From Leeuwenhoekiella marinoflava DSM 3653 (GTDB lineage Bacteria > Bacteroidota > Bacteroidia > Flavobacteriales > Flavobacteriaceae), in contig NZ_FQUN01000012.1 in NCBI RefSeq assembly GCF_900129005.1, positions 62,001 to 126,000 of the forward strand: DNA of 64,000 nt. The letters run 5' to 3'. The position numbers and the translations under genes were made by a program. Within the stretch, counting starts at the first letter, position 1, and the number at the start of each line of letters is the position of its first letter. This document shows positions 49,829 through 59,044 of this stretch, piece by piece. The notes under the pieces were generated by a model. The model did not search any database, was not told the DNA's origin, and saw only the letters and a list, made by a program, of their open reading frames with translations.

Positions 49829-50956
49829 ATGAAAGAAGATTATTATGACATACTAGGCATAAGCAAAAATGCTACAGCTGCAGAGATAAAAAAAGCATAC
49901 AGAAAGAAGGCGATTAAGTACCACCCAGATAAAAATCCGGGGGATACTGAAGCAGAGGAGCTGTTTAAGAAAGCTGCAGAAGCATATGAAGTGCTGGGTG
50001 ATGAAAATAAACGTGCGCGTTACGACCAGTATGGTCATCAAGCCTTTGAAGGCGGTGGCTTTGGCGGCGGTGGCGGCATGAATATGGACGACATCTTTAG
50101 TCAGTTTGGTGATATTTTCGGTAGCGCCTTTGGTGGCGGTGGCGGCGGGTTTGGCGGATTCGGTGGTGGCTTTGGCGGCCAGCGAAGAACTAAAGGAAGC
50201 AACTTACGTATACGCGTAAAACTTACTTTAGAAGAGATCGCAAACGGTGCGGAGAAGAAGATCAAAGTAAAGCGTAAAAAACAAGCAAGTGGTACAACAT
50301 ATAAAACGTGTACAACTTGTGGCGGTAGCGGTCAGGTTACCCGTGTAACCAATACAATTCTTGGCAGAATGCAAACAGCTTCACCTTGTACAAGTTGTGG
50401 CGGTAGCGGTCAGATTATAGAATCTAAAGCTGCAGATGCTGATGCACAAGGAATGAAGACCGAAGAAGAAACGGTTTCTATCAAAATACCGGCTGGTGTT
50501 GTAGACGGGATGCAGTTAAAAGTTACCGGAAAAGGTAATGAGGCACCCGGGAACAATGGTATAGCAGGTGATTTACTCGTTGTAATTGAGGAAGCTTCGC
50601 ACGATACCTTAAGTCGTGAAGGAGATAATTTACACTACGATTTGTATATAAGTATTCCTGAAGCTGTTTTGGGTACCAGTAAAGAGATTGATACCGTTAC
50701 CGGCAAGGTGCGTATCAAGATCGAAGAAGGTGCGCAAAGCGGTAAAATATTACGCTTACGCGGAAAAGGTATCCCTTCAATTAACGGGTATGGCAGAGGA
50801 GATTTACTGGTACACGTGAATGTGTGGACCCCTAAAAACTTGAATAAAGAGCAAAAGGCGTTCTTTGAAAATATGCTGGATGATGAGCATTTTTCGCCTC
50901 AGCCACAACAAGAGGATAAGTCTTTCTTTGAGAAAGTTAAAGATATGTTTTCTTAG
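49829..50956 (+). CDS. dnaJ: chaperone DnaJ with reduced zinc finger
   Basis: This 375-residue protein has a J domain with HPD at 32-34, a long Gly/Phe region (about 72-123) and the DnaJ_C domains. The cysteine-rich domain has only two CxxCxGxG motifs (Cys161/164 and Cys187/190), where canonical DnaJ has four. By the spacing and the [10 protein letters not shown] linker these are motifs 2 and 3, so zinc centre II is kept and centre I is lost. It stimulates DnaK ATPase and delivers clients. Two terminator-like structures follow. Confidence 0.94.
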   Translation: MKEDYYDILGISKNATAAEIKKAYRKKAIKYHPDKNPGDTEAEELFKKAAEAYEVLGDENKRARYDQYGHQAFEGGGFGGGGGMNMDDIFSQFGDIFGSAFGGGGGGFGGFGGGFGGQRRTKGSNLRIRVKLTLEEIANGAEKKIKVKRKKQASGTTYKTCTTCGGSGQVTRVTNTILGRMQTASPCTSCGGSGQIIESKAADADAQGMKTEEETVSIKIPAGVVDGMQLKVTGKGNEAPGNNGIAGDLLVVIEEASHDTLSREGDNLHYDLYISIPEAVLGTSKEIDTVTGKVRIKIEEGAQSGKILRLRGKGIPSINGYGRGDLLVHVNVWTPKNLNKEQKAFFENMLDDEHFSPQPQQEDKSFFEKVKDMFS

Positions 50957-50984
50957 ATTTTAAGATGATATTAAGAAAAATGTG

Positions 50985-50992
50985 TATATTTG
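50985..50992 (+). promoter_or_regulatory. TAnnTTTG match after dnaJ
   Basis: TATATTTG lies between the dnaJ stop and the palindrome at 50994. If active it would start a transcript of about 85 nt ending at the 51046-51084 terminator. It may be a chance match. Confidence 0.3.
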
Positions 50993-50993
50993 A

Positions 50994-51030
50994 ATATCAC
51001 TAATCACTAGTTAGTGATATTTTTCTTTTT
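50994..51030 (+). terminator. terminator of grpE-dnaJ (palindromic, alternatively an operator)
   Basis: ATATCACTAA (50994-51003) and TTAGTGATAT (51011-51020) form a perfect 10-bp stem with a 7-nt loop, followed by TTTTCTTTTT. The stem is AT-rich. It sits just after a TAnnTTTG match, so an operator role is also possible. Confidence 0.65.
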
Positions 51031-51045
51031 CATAGCAATTTTTTT

Positions 51046-51084
51046 CCCATCCTTGATGCAAATTAAGGGTGGGTTTTTGTTTTT
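51046..51084 (+). terminator. second terminator downstream of dnaJ
   Basis: CCCATCCTT (51046-51054) pairs with AAGGGTGGG (51065-51073), one G-T pair, 10-nt loop, followed by TTTTTGTTTTT. The remaining DNA to 51273 holds no gene I can support and no clear promoter. Confidence 0.75.
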
Positions 51085-51273
51085 AAGACCCTAACAGTTC
51101 TTTTGGTACTAAATAATTCTTAACAGGCCTTTAGGCTGTAAGCTTTTCAATATATTTAGCTTTTATTTTTATTGGCACCGCCAAAGGGTTTAATACCCCC
51201 GAAGCTTGCCTCGAAATAGAAAATTTGTTTCATTATAATGCCTTGTGGGCTTGCCCTAGGTAATTTACTTTCT

Positions 51274-52230
51274 ATGACAGACCTTTTAGTCGCTGACCAT
51301 ATTCATAAAAAATACGGGGATTATACCGCACTTAATGATCTTTCTATCGCTGTCCCTAAGGGTAGTATTTTTGGATTATTAGGTCCTAACGGAGCTGGTA
51401 AAACCACCTTGATTCGCATTATAAATCAGATAACCATGCCAGATACCGGTACGGTTTTTTTAGATGGAGAACCTCTTGATCAAAAGCATATCATCAATAT
51501 TGGATATATGCCTGAAGAACGTGGACTGTACAAGTCTATGAAAGTGGGGGAGCAGGTTATTTATCTCGCGAGACTTAAAGGACTCACAAAAGCTGAAGCA
51601 AAAGAGCGCAGTACCTATTGGTTTGAACGTTTGGGGATGATGAGCTGGTGGAATAAAAAAATACAGGAATTGTCTAAAGGTCAGGCACAAAAAGTACAGT
51701 TTATTGTTACGGTGCTTCATAAGCCGAAGCTTTTGATTTTTGATGAACCCTTCAGTGGTTTTGACCCGATTAACGCTTCGTTGATTAAAGACGAAATTCT
51801 CAAATTACGCGATGATGGCGCAACCATTCTTTTTTCGACCCACAGAATGGAATCTGTTGAGCAAATGTGTGATCATATCGCCTTGATGCATAAAAGCAAC
51901 AAAATATTAGATGGTCGTCTTGTAGATATCAAACGGGCTTATCGGACCAATACTTTTGAAATAGGCTTGGAGACCGCAGATGATAGTTTATCAAGTTTAC
52001 AGCTTTTACAGACTGATGTCTTCAATTCAATTCCTTCTACTTGGGAGCTGCATGAAGCTCATTTTAAAACTATTAATGAAAACGATCTTAAAATAGAAGT
52101 TAAGATTCCTGAAGATTTAAAGCCTAACGAGTTGCTGAACTTTCTAGCATCAAAAGGTACTATAAACCACTTTGTTGAAGTGGTACCCACGGTAAACGAT
52201 ATTTTTATTCAAACCATAAACGCAAATTAA
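51274..52230 (+). CDS. ABC transporter ATP-binding protein (NatA-like)
   Basis: With ATG at 51274 the product has 318 residues. The ATPase has Walker A GPNGAGKTT, the signature ELSKGQAQKVQ, Walker B LLIFDEPFSGFDP and the H-loop FSTHRME. A C-terminal domain of about 95 residues (DUF4162-like) follows. An in-frame ATG at 51238 adds 12 residues without family support. Its stop overlaps the permease ATG (TAATG at 52228-52232). Together they form an ABC-2 exporter, perhaps of sodium, drugs or peptides. Confidence 0.9.
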   Translation: MTDLLVADHIHKKYGDYTALNDLSIAVPKGSIFGLLGPNGAGKTTLIRIINQITMPDTGTVFLDGEPLDQKHIINIGYMPEERGLYKSMKVGEQVIYLARLKGLTKAEAKERSTYWFERLGMMSWWNKKIQELSKGQAQKVQFIVTVLHKPKLLIFDEPFSGFDPINASLIKDEILKLRDDGATILFSTHRMESVEQMCDHIALMHKSNKILDGRLVDIKRAYRTNTFEIGLETADDSLSSLQLLQTDVFNSIPSTWELHEAHFKTINENDLKIEVKIPEDLKPNELLNFLASKGTINHFVEVVPTVNDIFIQTINAN

Positions 52231-53519
52231 TGGGAGCTTTAGGGTTAATAATCAGAAGAGAATATAAAGCGCGGGTGAGTAATCGCTCATTTATCATCAT
52301 GACTTTTTTGAGTCCGTTGATTGTAGTAGGTATGATCATGCTTATTACGTATTTAACGCAACTCAACCAAGCCGGAAAGCAGACGATTGTTGTGGTTGAT
52401 GAAAGCGGCATGTTTTATAAAGAATTTGAAAACACAGAGAATATAGACTATCTCGATTTGTCTCCGGCCGGACTCGAAGTGGCTAAGGCAGAAGTTGAAG
52501 ACAATAGCTATTTTGGACTGCTCTATATTCCTAAAAACATCAAGAAAAATACTTCCGGAGTAGTTTTCTTCGGAAACGAAGCTCCGGGGATTTCTACTTT
52601 AGAAAGCATAGAAGAGCAAATTCAGACTAAAATCACCAACGAAAAGTTACTCGATCGCGGTGTTGATCTGGATTTAATTGATGAATCAAAAACACTGGTA
52701 TCGATAAATATAGAAGATTTTCAAGGAGAACGAACTTCAAAAATATCAAGTTGGATCAAAGCCGGTTTTGGTGGCGGAGCCGGATATTTGCTGATGATGT
52801 TTATCATCATCTACGGGAATATGGTTATGCGTTCGGTGATCGAAGAAAAGACAAATCGAATTATTGAAGTGATTATTTCATCGGTTAAGCCTTTTAAACT
52901 CATGATGGGTAAAATTATGGGGACCACGCTTGCGGGTATCACTCAGTTTATGATTTGGTTGATTATTGGTGGAGGTTTGCTAACCTTTTTAACGCTTTAT
53001 CTAGGTTTAGACGCAACTGCTCCCAGCACACCTGTGGGTAATATGGCCACTACAGATCTCGATAAAATTGAACTAATTGTTCTTGATATTCTCAATTTAC
53101 CATTACTTAAACTTGCCGGATTCTTTCTGATCTATTTCATTGGAGGTTATTTTTTATACAGTTCAATTTATGCGGCAATAGGTGCTGCTGTTGATAGTGA
53201 GACCGATACACAGCAGTTTATGCTGCCTATTATTATGCCACTTATGTTGGCCATTTATGTAGGTTTTTTTGCAGTAATAGAGAATCCAGACGGTTCTGTA
53301 GCAACCCTATTTTCAATGATACCCTTAACTTCTCCTATAGTGATGCTGATGCGTATTCCTTTTGGGGTGGTGTGGTGGCAATTGGCTTTATCGGTAAGTA
53401 TACTGGTAGCGAGCTTTATTTTTACCGTTTGGTTTGGCTCAAAAATATATCGGGTAGGGATTTTAATGTATGGTAAAAAACCTACGTATAAAGAAATTCT
53501 AAAGTGGATTAAGTACTAA
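52230..53519 (+). CDS. ABC-2 type exporter permease (NatB-like)
   Basis: This 429-residue protein has an N-terminal membrane helix (about 21-43), a large extracytoplasmic domain (about 45-175), and five further hydrophobic segments. It contains MVMRSVIEEKTNRIIEVIIS, the conserved cytoplasmic motif of ABC2_membrane_3 permeases. It partners the ATPase at 51274, with start and stop overlapping. The substrate is not evident. The MscS-type channel gene starts 1 bp after its stop, suggesting a shared transcript. Confidence 0.9.
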   Translation: MGALGLIIRREYKARVSNRSFIIMTFLSPLIVVGMIMLITYLTQLNQAGKQTIVVVDESGMFYKEFENTENIDYLDLSPAGLEVAKAEVEDNSYFGLLYIPKNIKKNTSGVVFFGNEAPGISTLESIEEQIQTKITNEKLLDRGVDLDLIDESKTLVSINIEDFQGERTSKISSWIKAGFGGGAGYLLMMFIIIYGNMVMRSVIEEKTNRIIEVIISSVKPFKLMMGKIMGTTLAGITQFMIWLIIGGGLLTFLTLYLGLDATAPSTPVGNMATTDLDKIELIVLDILNLPLLKLAGFFLIYFIGGYFLYSSIYAAIGAAVDSETDTQQFMLPIIMPLMLAIYVGFFAVIENPDGSVATLFSMIPLTSPIVMLMRIPFGVVWWQLALSVSILVASFIFTVWFGSKIYRVGILMYGKKPTYKEILKWIKY

Positions 53520-53520
53520 A

Positions 53521-54444
53521 ATGATTCAAGACGAAGTAAAAGAAACCGTAAAGGATGGCGCCGAAAAGGTAAAGGACGTCATCGAAGAAAACATATGGGG
53601 TACTATAGTAGATTTCCTGGAACTCGGTATTCATTTTAAAACAGGAGGAACACCTATAGATTTTACAGTAGGTCATTTCTTGTTAGTGATTTTTTCTTTT
53701 GTTGTTGCAACGGTTGCTCTTAGGCTGATTCGAAGCTTGATCACCCGTAAGATGGATTTAGAAAATGAGCTCAAGTTTAAGAGTATTTTCAAATTCATAC
53801 GGTATATTGTTTATGTCATTGTTATCGTTATAACCTTGAGTGCATCGGGTATTGATGTTACGGTTTTACTCACCGCTTCAGCAGCATTATTCGTAGGTCT
53901 TGGTTTGGCGTTACAAGATCTTTTTACTGATATCATAGGCGGGATTTTTATAATGATCGATAAATCTTTGTCGGTAGGAGATGTAGTTGAAATTGATGGT
54001 AAAGTTGGTCGCATCTTTGAGATTAAGTTGCGCACTACAAGAGCTCTTACTCGTGATGATAAAGTGATTATTGTTCCTAACCATCATTTTATAAGTGACA
54101 TTGTTTACAACTATACACAAAATCATCGTACAACTCGAGAGACGGTAAAAGTTGGTGTAGCTTACGGAAGCGATACTAATTTGGTTCGTAAGATTTTACT
54201 AGACTGTGCCGGGCAACAAAATGGTGTTCTTAAAACTCCTAAACCTACGGTGCTTTTTGAAGATTTTGGAGATTCAGCTTTGATGTTTGGTTTGTTTTTC
54301 TTTATTAACGATAGTTTTTCTGACCCTAGAATAAAGAGTGAGATTCGTTTTCGTATTGATGAAGAATTTAGAAAAAACAAGATTACGATTCCGTTTCCGC
54401 AGCGCGATGTACATTTCTACCGTACCAACTCATCAGATTCTTAA
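53521..54444 (+). CDS. small-conductance mechanosensitive channel family protein
   Basis: This 307-residue protein has a charged amphipathic N-terminus, two to three membrane helices, and the MscS pore helix and beta domain. The stretch LGLALQDLFTDIIGGIFIMI is the pore-lining region, followed by VGDVVEIDGKVGRIFEIKLR, and a C-terminal alpha/beta domain with VKVGVAYGSDTNLVRKIL. It should gate in response to membrane tension and protect against hypo-osmotic shock. It lies in a tight plus-strand group between the ABC permease and an outer-membrane barrel. Confidence 0.9.
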   Translation: MIQDEVKETVKDGAEKVKDVIEENIWGTIVDFLELGIHFKTGGTPIDFTVGHFLLVIFSFVVATVALRLIRSLITRKMDLENELKFKSIFKFIRYIVYVIVIVITLSASGIDVTVLLTASAALFVGLGLALQDLFTDIIGGIFIMIDKSLSVGDVVEIDGKVGRIFEIKLRTTRALTRDDKVIIVPNHHFISDIVYNYTQNHRTTRETVKVGVAYGSDTNLVRKILLDCAGQQNGVLKTPKPTVLFEDFGDSALMFGLFFFINDSFSDPRIKSEIRFRIDEEFRKNKITIPFPQRDVHFYRTNSSDS

Positions 54445-54450
54445 AATTAT

Positions 54451-55338
54451 ATGATAAACAAACTCATTTTCAGTATTACCGTGCTTTTTGCATTAACTGC
54501 TCAAGCACAATCTACAGACATCGCTCGGGTAGAGTATATGCGTATACCTTTTAGTAATTCTGATAATTCAGTTGGACGTTTTAGAGCATTGTTGCAAGTT
54601 CCTATTCCGTTAGATAAAGAATTGAATAAGATATTAGTAGCCGGTTTTGAATATCGAAATGTAAATGTTGATATAAAAGATGCAGTGCCAGCAGGATTCA
54701 ATATTCAAGATGTGAGTTCGTTGCATAGAATATCTGCTTATGCAGGTTACGTCTGGAAATTTAAAGAGAACTGGCGTTTTGGGGTGAAGGCTGGTGTGCG
54801 TATAAATTCAAATCTAGCCGGAAGTTTGGTTGCAGATGACTGGATCTATACAGCTTCGGTGTATGCGATAAATGATATGAAAGATGCTTCGACGACAAAG
54901 CCTTATCGCTGGATCTTTGGTCTGGATTATTCAACTACTCCGGGACGTAATTTTCCACTTCCATTGATTAATTATTATCGCGAATTTCATCCCAACTGGA
55001 CCTATACGCTTGGTGTTCCTAAAACGAATGTTCGTCATTACTTAAACGGTAACCATAAAGATGCTTTGCAGGCTTTTGTTACGCTCGACAACTTTTTTGC
55101 TAACATTCAGAATAATATGAGCATAGATGGTCGTTCCGCAGAAAACATTTCGATGACAATTATTCTGGGCGGTTTAGGATATGAACACTTTTTCACTAAG
55201 CATTTGTTATATTATGCATACGCAACACATTCAATAAGCAATGATTTTAGATTGCGCAATAATGACCGGGACGATATTTACACGATAAATAGTGACAATA
55301 CGTTTTATTTTAGAACCGGTGTAAAATTTAAATTTTAG
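54451..55338 (+). CDS. outer-membrane beta-barrel protein, DUF6268-like
   Basis: The 295-residue protein has a signal peptide (about 1-20, ending TAQAQ). The mature part shows alternating polar and aromatic segments expected of an outer-membrane barrel and ends in a C-terminal strand with aromatic residues (FYFRTGVKFKF). I recognise it as close to DUF6268, common in Flavobacteriaceae; its function is unknown. It starts 6 bp after the MscS gene and is followed after 2 bp by the NtrC-like regulator, so the group is probably co-transcribed. Confidence 0.8.
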   Translation: MINKLIFSITVLFALTAQAQSTDIARVEYMRIPFSNSDNSVGRFRALLQVPIPLDKELNKILVAGFEYRNVNVDIKDAVPAGFNIQDVSSLHRISAYAGYVWKFKENWRFGVKAGVRINSNLAGSLVADDWIYTASVYAINDMKDASTTKPYRWIFGLDYSTTPGRNFPLPLINYYREFHPNWTYTLGVPKTNVRHYLNGNHKDALQAFVTLDNFFANIQNNMSIDGRSAENISMTIILGGLGYEHFFTKHLLYYAYATHSISNDFRLRNNDRDDIYTINSDNTFYFRTGVKFKF

Positions 55339-55340
55339 AG

Positions 55341-56504
55341 ATGTCAAAAATATTAATCATAGAAGATGAAGCGGCTATTCGCAGGGTTTTAACTAAAATC
55401 TTAACGGAGGAAAGCAAAGAATATCAGGTAGAGGAAGCCGAGGATGGTCTGGTAGGTATGGAAAAGATTAAAGACAACGACTATGACCTGGTTCTCTGTG
55501 ATATAAAAATGCCAAAGATGGATGGTGTTGAGGTGCTTGAAGCTACAAAGAAAATAAAGCCAGAAATACCGATGGTGATGATTTCGGGTCACGGCGATCT
55601 GGATACTGCTGTAAATACAATGCGTCTGGGTGCCTTTGATTATATTTCAAAACCGCCGGATCTCAACCGACTTTTAAATACAGTGCGTAATGCCTTAGAC
55701 CGAAAGAATCTGGTTGTTGAAAATACCCGTCTTAAGAATAAAGTTAGCAAGCAGTATGAGATGATTGGCGAAAGCGAAGCTATTGTTAAGATCAAAGATA
55801 TCATCGAAAAAGTAGCTCCCACCGAAGCACGCGTACTTATAACGGGGCCTAACGGTACCGGAAAAGAACTTGTTGCGCACTGGTTGCACGAGAAAAGTGA
55901 TCGTGCAAAAGGACCTATGATTGAAGTGAACTGTGCTGCGATACCTTCAGAGTTGATAGAAAGTGAGCTTTTTGGTCACGTAAAAGGAGCTTTTACTTCG
56001 GCAAATAAAGATCGCGCCGGTAAATTTGAAGCTGCAAATGGCGGAACTATATTCTTAGATGAGATAGGTGATATGAGTCTTTCGGCACAAGCTAAAGTGC
56101 TACGTGCGCTTCAGGAGAGTCGAGTTTCTCGTGTGGGGAGCGATAAAGACATAAAAGTAGATGTTCGGGTTTTAGCTGCAACCAATAAAGACCTTAAGAA
56201 AGAAATAGCAGACGGTAACTTTAGAGAAGATTTATACCATCGTTTGGCTGTGATTTTAGTGCCTGTTCCTGCATTGAATGACCGTCGTGATGATATTCCG
56301 TTATTGGTAACTCATTTCTCTGATAAAGTGGCGACAGAGCAAGGGACGGCAGTTAAAAACTTCACAGATAAAGCAATCAGTAAATTGCAAGAATACGACT
56401 GGACGGGTAATATTAGAGAGTTGCGCAACGTAGTAGAGCGCCTGATTATCTTAGGAGGAAGCGAAGTCTCTGAAGAAGATGTAAAACTTTTTGCCAGTAA
56501 ATAA
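55341..56504 (+). CDS. NtrC-like sigma-54 response regulator without DNA-binding domain
   Basis: This 387-residue protein has a receiver domain (phospho-acceptor Asp54 in VLCDIKMPKMDG), then an AAA+ sigma-54 interaction domain: Walker A GPNGTGKE (about 170), GAFTSA (about 216, in place of GAFTGA) and Walker B GGTIFLDEIGDM. It ends 20-30 residues after the IRELRNVVERLIILGG helix and has no Fis-type helix-turn-helix, so it cannot bind an enhancer itself in the usual way. No histidine kinase gene is adjacent. Confidence 0.9.
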   Translation: MSKILIIEDEAAIRRVLTKILTEESKEYQVEEAEDGLVGMEKIKDNDYDLVLCDIKMPKMDGVEVLEATKKIKPEIPMVMISGHGDLDTAVNTMRLGAFDYISKPPDLNRLLNTVRNALDRKNLVVENTRLKNKVSKQYEMIGESEAIVKIKDIIEKVAPTEARVLITGPNGTGKELVAHWLHEKSDRAKGPMIEVNCAAIPSELIESELFGHVKGAFTSANKDRAGKFEAANGGTIFLDEIGDMSLSAQAKVLRALQESRVSRVGSDKDIKVDVRVLAATNKDLKKEIADGNFREDLYHRLAVILVPVPALNDRRDDIPLLVTHFSDKVATEQGTAVKNFTDKAISKLQEYDWTGNIRELRNVVERLIILGGSEVSEEDVKLFASK

Positions 56505-56558
56505 TTTAGATATAAACTTCTAATATTTTAATCTCGATTATCGAATAAATAACCAAAT

Positions 56559-57425
56559 ATGAAAGCTTCAGATTATCAAATCACACAACCTATTCAATTG
56601 AAAGACCGGGAAACCCATCAGGATTTCGGTAAGAAAAAAGAACTTGAAGAAGAGCTGGATTCGGTTAGTAAGCAAATCGCTGATATTCAAAATGCGATGT
56701 ATGCACATGGTAAATATGCCGTATTGATTTGCATTCAGGGTATGGATACTGCCGGGAAAGATAGTTTGATTCGTGAGGTTTTTAAAAATTTCAACGCCCG
56801 TGGTGTTGTGGTGCATAGTTTTAAAGTTCCAACAGATTTGGAATTGGGTCACGATTATTTGTGGCGTCATTATATCGCATTACCGGCACGTGGTAAATTT
56901 GCTATTTTTAACCGTACGCAGTACGAGAATGTTTTAGTAACGCGTGTGCATCCAGAATATGTTTTAAACGAAAACATTCCGGGTATTGATAGTGTCTCAG
57001 ATGTAGATGAGGCTTTTTGGGAAAAGCGTTTTGAGCAGATTAATAATTTTGAAAAACATAGTGCTGAAAATGGAACCATTATCTTTAAATTTTTCTTGCA
57101 TCTTTCTAAAGAGGAGCAAAAGAACAGGTTGTTGCGTCGTCTCAATAAACCCAATAAGAACTGGAAGTTTTCTGCCAGTGACTTAAAAGAGCGCAAACTT
57201 TGGGATGCGTATCAGAAATGTTATGAAGATGCAATTAATAAGACTTCTAAATTTCATGCGCCTTGGTATGTTGTGCCTGCAGATGATAAGCCTACTGCAC
57301 GTTTGATTTTGGCTAATATATTGCTCGAAAAACTTTCAGAATATAAAGACATTAAAGAGCCAGAGCTCGATACAAAAACAAAAGCCAACCTCGAGGCGTA
57401 TCGCAAGCAACTGGAAACCGAATGA
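56559..57425 (+). CDS. polyphosphate kinase 2 family protein
   Basis: This 288-residue protein carries the PPK2 P-loop GMDTAGKDS (61-69) and lid-module residues, plus IFNRTQYENVLVTRVHPEYV. It matches the single-domain PPK2 group that moves phosphate between polyphosphate and nucleotides (classes differ in whether NMP or NDP is used; I cannot assign a class). It starts 54 bp after the NtrC-like gene and is followed by a strong terminator, so it ends the transcript. Confidence 0.9.
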   Translation: MKASDYQITQPIQLKDRETHQDFGKKKELEEELDSVSKQIADIQNAMYAHGKYAVLICIQGMDTAGKDSLIREVFKNFNARGVVVHSFKVPTDLELGHDYLWRHYIALPARGKFAIFNRTQYENVLVTRVHPEYVLNENIPGIDSVSDVDEAFWEKRFEQINNFEKHSAENGTIIFKFFLHLSKEEQKNRLLRRLNKPNKNWKFSASDLKERKLWDAYQKCYEDAINKTSKFHAPWYVVPADDKPTARLILANILLEKLSEYKDIKEPELDTKTKANLEAYRKQLETE

Positions 57426-57448
57426 ATAATTTCCTGTATAGAAATCTA

Positions 57449-57475
57449 AATCGCTTCAATTGAGGCGATTTTTTT
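57449..57475 (+). terminator. intrinsic terminator after the PPK2 gene
   Basis: AATCGCTTC (57449-57457) pairs with GAGGCGATT (57462-57470), with one G-T pair and an AATT loop, followed by TTTTTG. Confidence 0.8.
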
Positions 57476-57542
57476 GTTTAAAGAAACTATATCCCGCAAG
57501 AGAATCTTAATTTTAGAGTTCATCTAAAAAACACAACAAATT

Positions 57543-58958
57543 TTGAAAAGAATTTTCCTATTCGTTGTAGCCTTGTTTAGTCTGAATTTCCTTTCTGCAC
57601 AGACAGCAAAAGACTCGGTACAACTGCGTAATTTTTATGATTTATCACTTTTAGACGGTCAAAGTTATGAATGGCTTGATGCTTTGTCTAACGAAATCGG
57701 GCCGCGTCTAAGTGGTAGCATCGGAGCAGCAAAAGCTGTGCAGTGGGCCAAAGAAGAATTAGAGGCTATAGGTCTTGATAAAGTATGGTTGCAACCGGTA
57801 ATGGTTCCTAAGTGGGAGCGCGGTGCTCCTGAGAAGGCCTTTGTAGAAGGAGTAGATACAAAAATAGATGTACCGGTGTGCGCATTGGGTGGCTCTATCG
57901 CAACTTCAGCTTCTGGTATTACAGCAGAAGTGATCGAAGTGCACGGACTGGATGATCTGGCTAAATACGATGAAGATCAAATTAAAGGTAAGATCGTTTT
58001 TTATAACCGTCCGATGCAGGCAGATCTTATTCAGACGTTTAATGCTTATGGAGGTTGTGTAGATCAGCGTTATTCTGGTGCTAAAGAAGCTTCAAAATAC
58101 GGCGCAGTTGGCGTTATTGTACGTTCTATGAACTTAAGAATGGATGATTTACCACATACGGGTGCGATGTCTTACGGTGATTTGCCAAACGATCAGCGTA
58201 TTCCGGCAGCTGCAATAAGTACGAATGGGGCGGCACTTTTAAGTAAAATGCTTAAGAAGGATGCGAAGACTCAGTTCTATTTAAAAATGAACTGTAAAAA
58301 CTATGAGGAGGATGTACCTTCTTTTAATGTTATTGGTGAGATTACGGGTAGTGAGAAACCAAACGAGTTTATGGTTGTAGGCGGTCATTTAGACTCTTGG
58401 GATCTGGGAGACGGAAGCCACGATGACGGTGCCGGTGTGGTGCAAAGTATGGAGGTTTTGAGATTGATGAAAGCAGCCAATTATAAACCCAAGCACAGCA
58501 TTCGTGTAGTGCTTTTTATGAATGAAGAAAATGGTCTGCGCGGCGGTACAGAATATGCAAAAGTGGCAAAAGAAGAAGGAGAGAAGCACGTTTTTGCTTT
58601 AGAAAGTGACGCCGGTGGTTTTACGCCCAGAGGCTTTTCTTTTGATGCAGATGCGGCAAACTTCGCGCAGGTACAAAGCTGGATACCCTTGTTTAAACCC
58701 TATTTGATTCACTATTTTGAATTAGGAGGGAGTGGTGCAGATGTTGGTCCATTAAAAGAGGAAGGGACTGTTCTTGCAGGATTACGTCCCGATTCTCAAC
58801 GGTATTTCGATCATCATCATGCCAGTAATGACACGTTTGATGCTGTGAATAAAAGAGAACTAGAATTAGGGGCAGCAACAATGACCAGTCTGGTTTACTT
58901 GTTTGATACTTATGGAGTGAAGCCTGCCATACCTAACCATAAGACGCTTAAGAAATAA
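57543..58958 (+). CDS. secreted M28-family metallopeptidase
   Basis: This 471-residue protein has a signal peptide (about 1-20, ending LSAQ), an interposed PA-like domain, and an M28 zinc peptidase domain. Expected ligands and catalytic residues are visible: GGHLDSWDLGDGSHDDGAG (His and bridging Asp), FMNEENGLRGG (Glu pair), ALESDAGG (Asp) and FDHHHASND (His). It resembles plasma glutamate carboxypeptidase-type enzymes. It starts at TTG 57543, since no other start precedes the signal peptide. It has its own terminator. Confidence 0.9.
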   Translation: MKRIFLFVVALFSLNFLSAQTAKDSVQLRNFYDLSLLDGQSYEWLDALSNEIGPRLSGSIGAAKAVQWAKEELEAIGLDKVWLQPVMVPKWERGAPEKAFVEGVDTKIDVPVCALGGSIATSASGITAEVIEVHGLDDLAKYDEDQIKGKIVFYNRPMQADLIQTFNAYGGCVDQRYSGAKEASKYGAVGVIVRSMNLRMDDLPHTGAMSYGDLPNDQRIPAAAISTNGAALLSKMLKKDAKTQFYLKMNCKNYEEDVPSFNVIGEITGSEKPNEFMVVGGHLDSWDLGDGSHDDGAGVVQSMEVLRLMKAANYKPKHSIRVVLFMNEENGLRGGTEYAKVAKEEGEKHVFALESDAGGFTPRGFSFDADAANFAQVQSWIPLFKPYLIHYFELGGSGADVGPLKEEGTVLAGLRPDSQRYFDHHHASNDTFDAVNKRELELGAATMTSLVYLFDTYGVKPAIPNHKTLKK

Positions 58959-58984
58959 GTTAAGCTGTTAAACTTCTACTAAGT

Positions 58985-59010
58985 AAAGACCTCGTTATCA
59001 CGAGGTCTTT
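58985..59010 (+). terminator. intrinsic terminator after the M28 gene
   Basis: AAAGACCTCG (58985-58994) and CGAGGTCTTT (59001-59010) form a perfect 10-bp stem with loop TTATCA, followed by TATTTTT. Confidence 0.85.
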
Positions 59011-59018
59011 TATTTTTG
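59011..59018 (+). promoter_or_regulatory. putative -7 element of the GH3-like gene
   Basis: TATTTTTG matches TAnnTTTG and overlaps the U-tract of the preceding terminator, 26 bp before the ATG at 59045. Confidence 0.4.
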
Positions 59019-59044
59019 ATAGAAACCCATACAACAATCCATCC

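Noticed and set aside
56568-57196. Two open frames antisense to the PPK2 gene
   Set aside because: Covered by conserved PPK2 coding sequence; no motif or start context.
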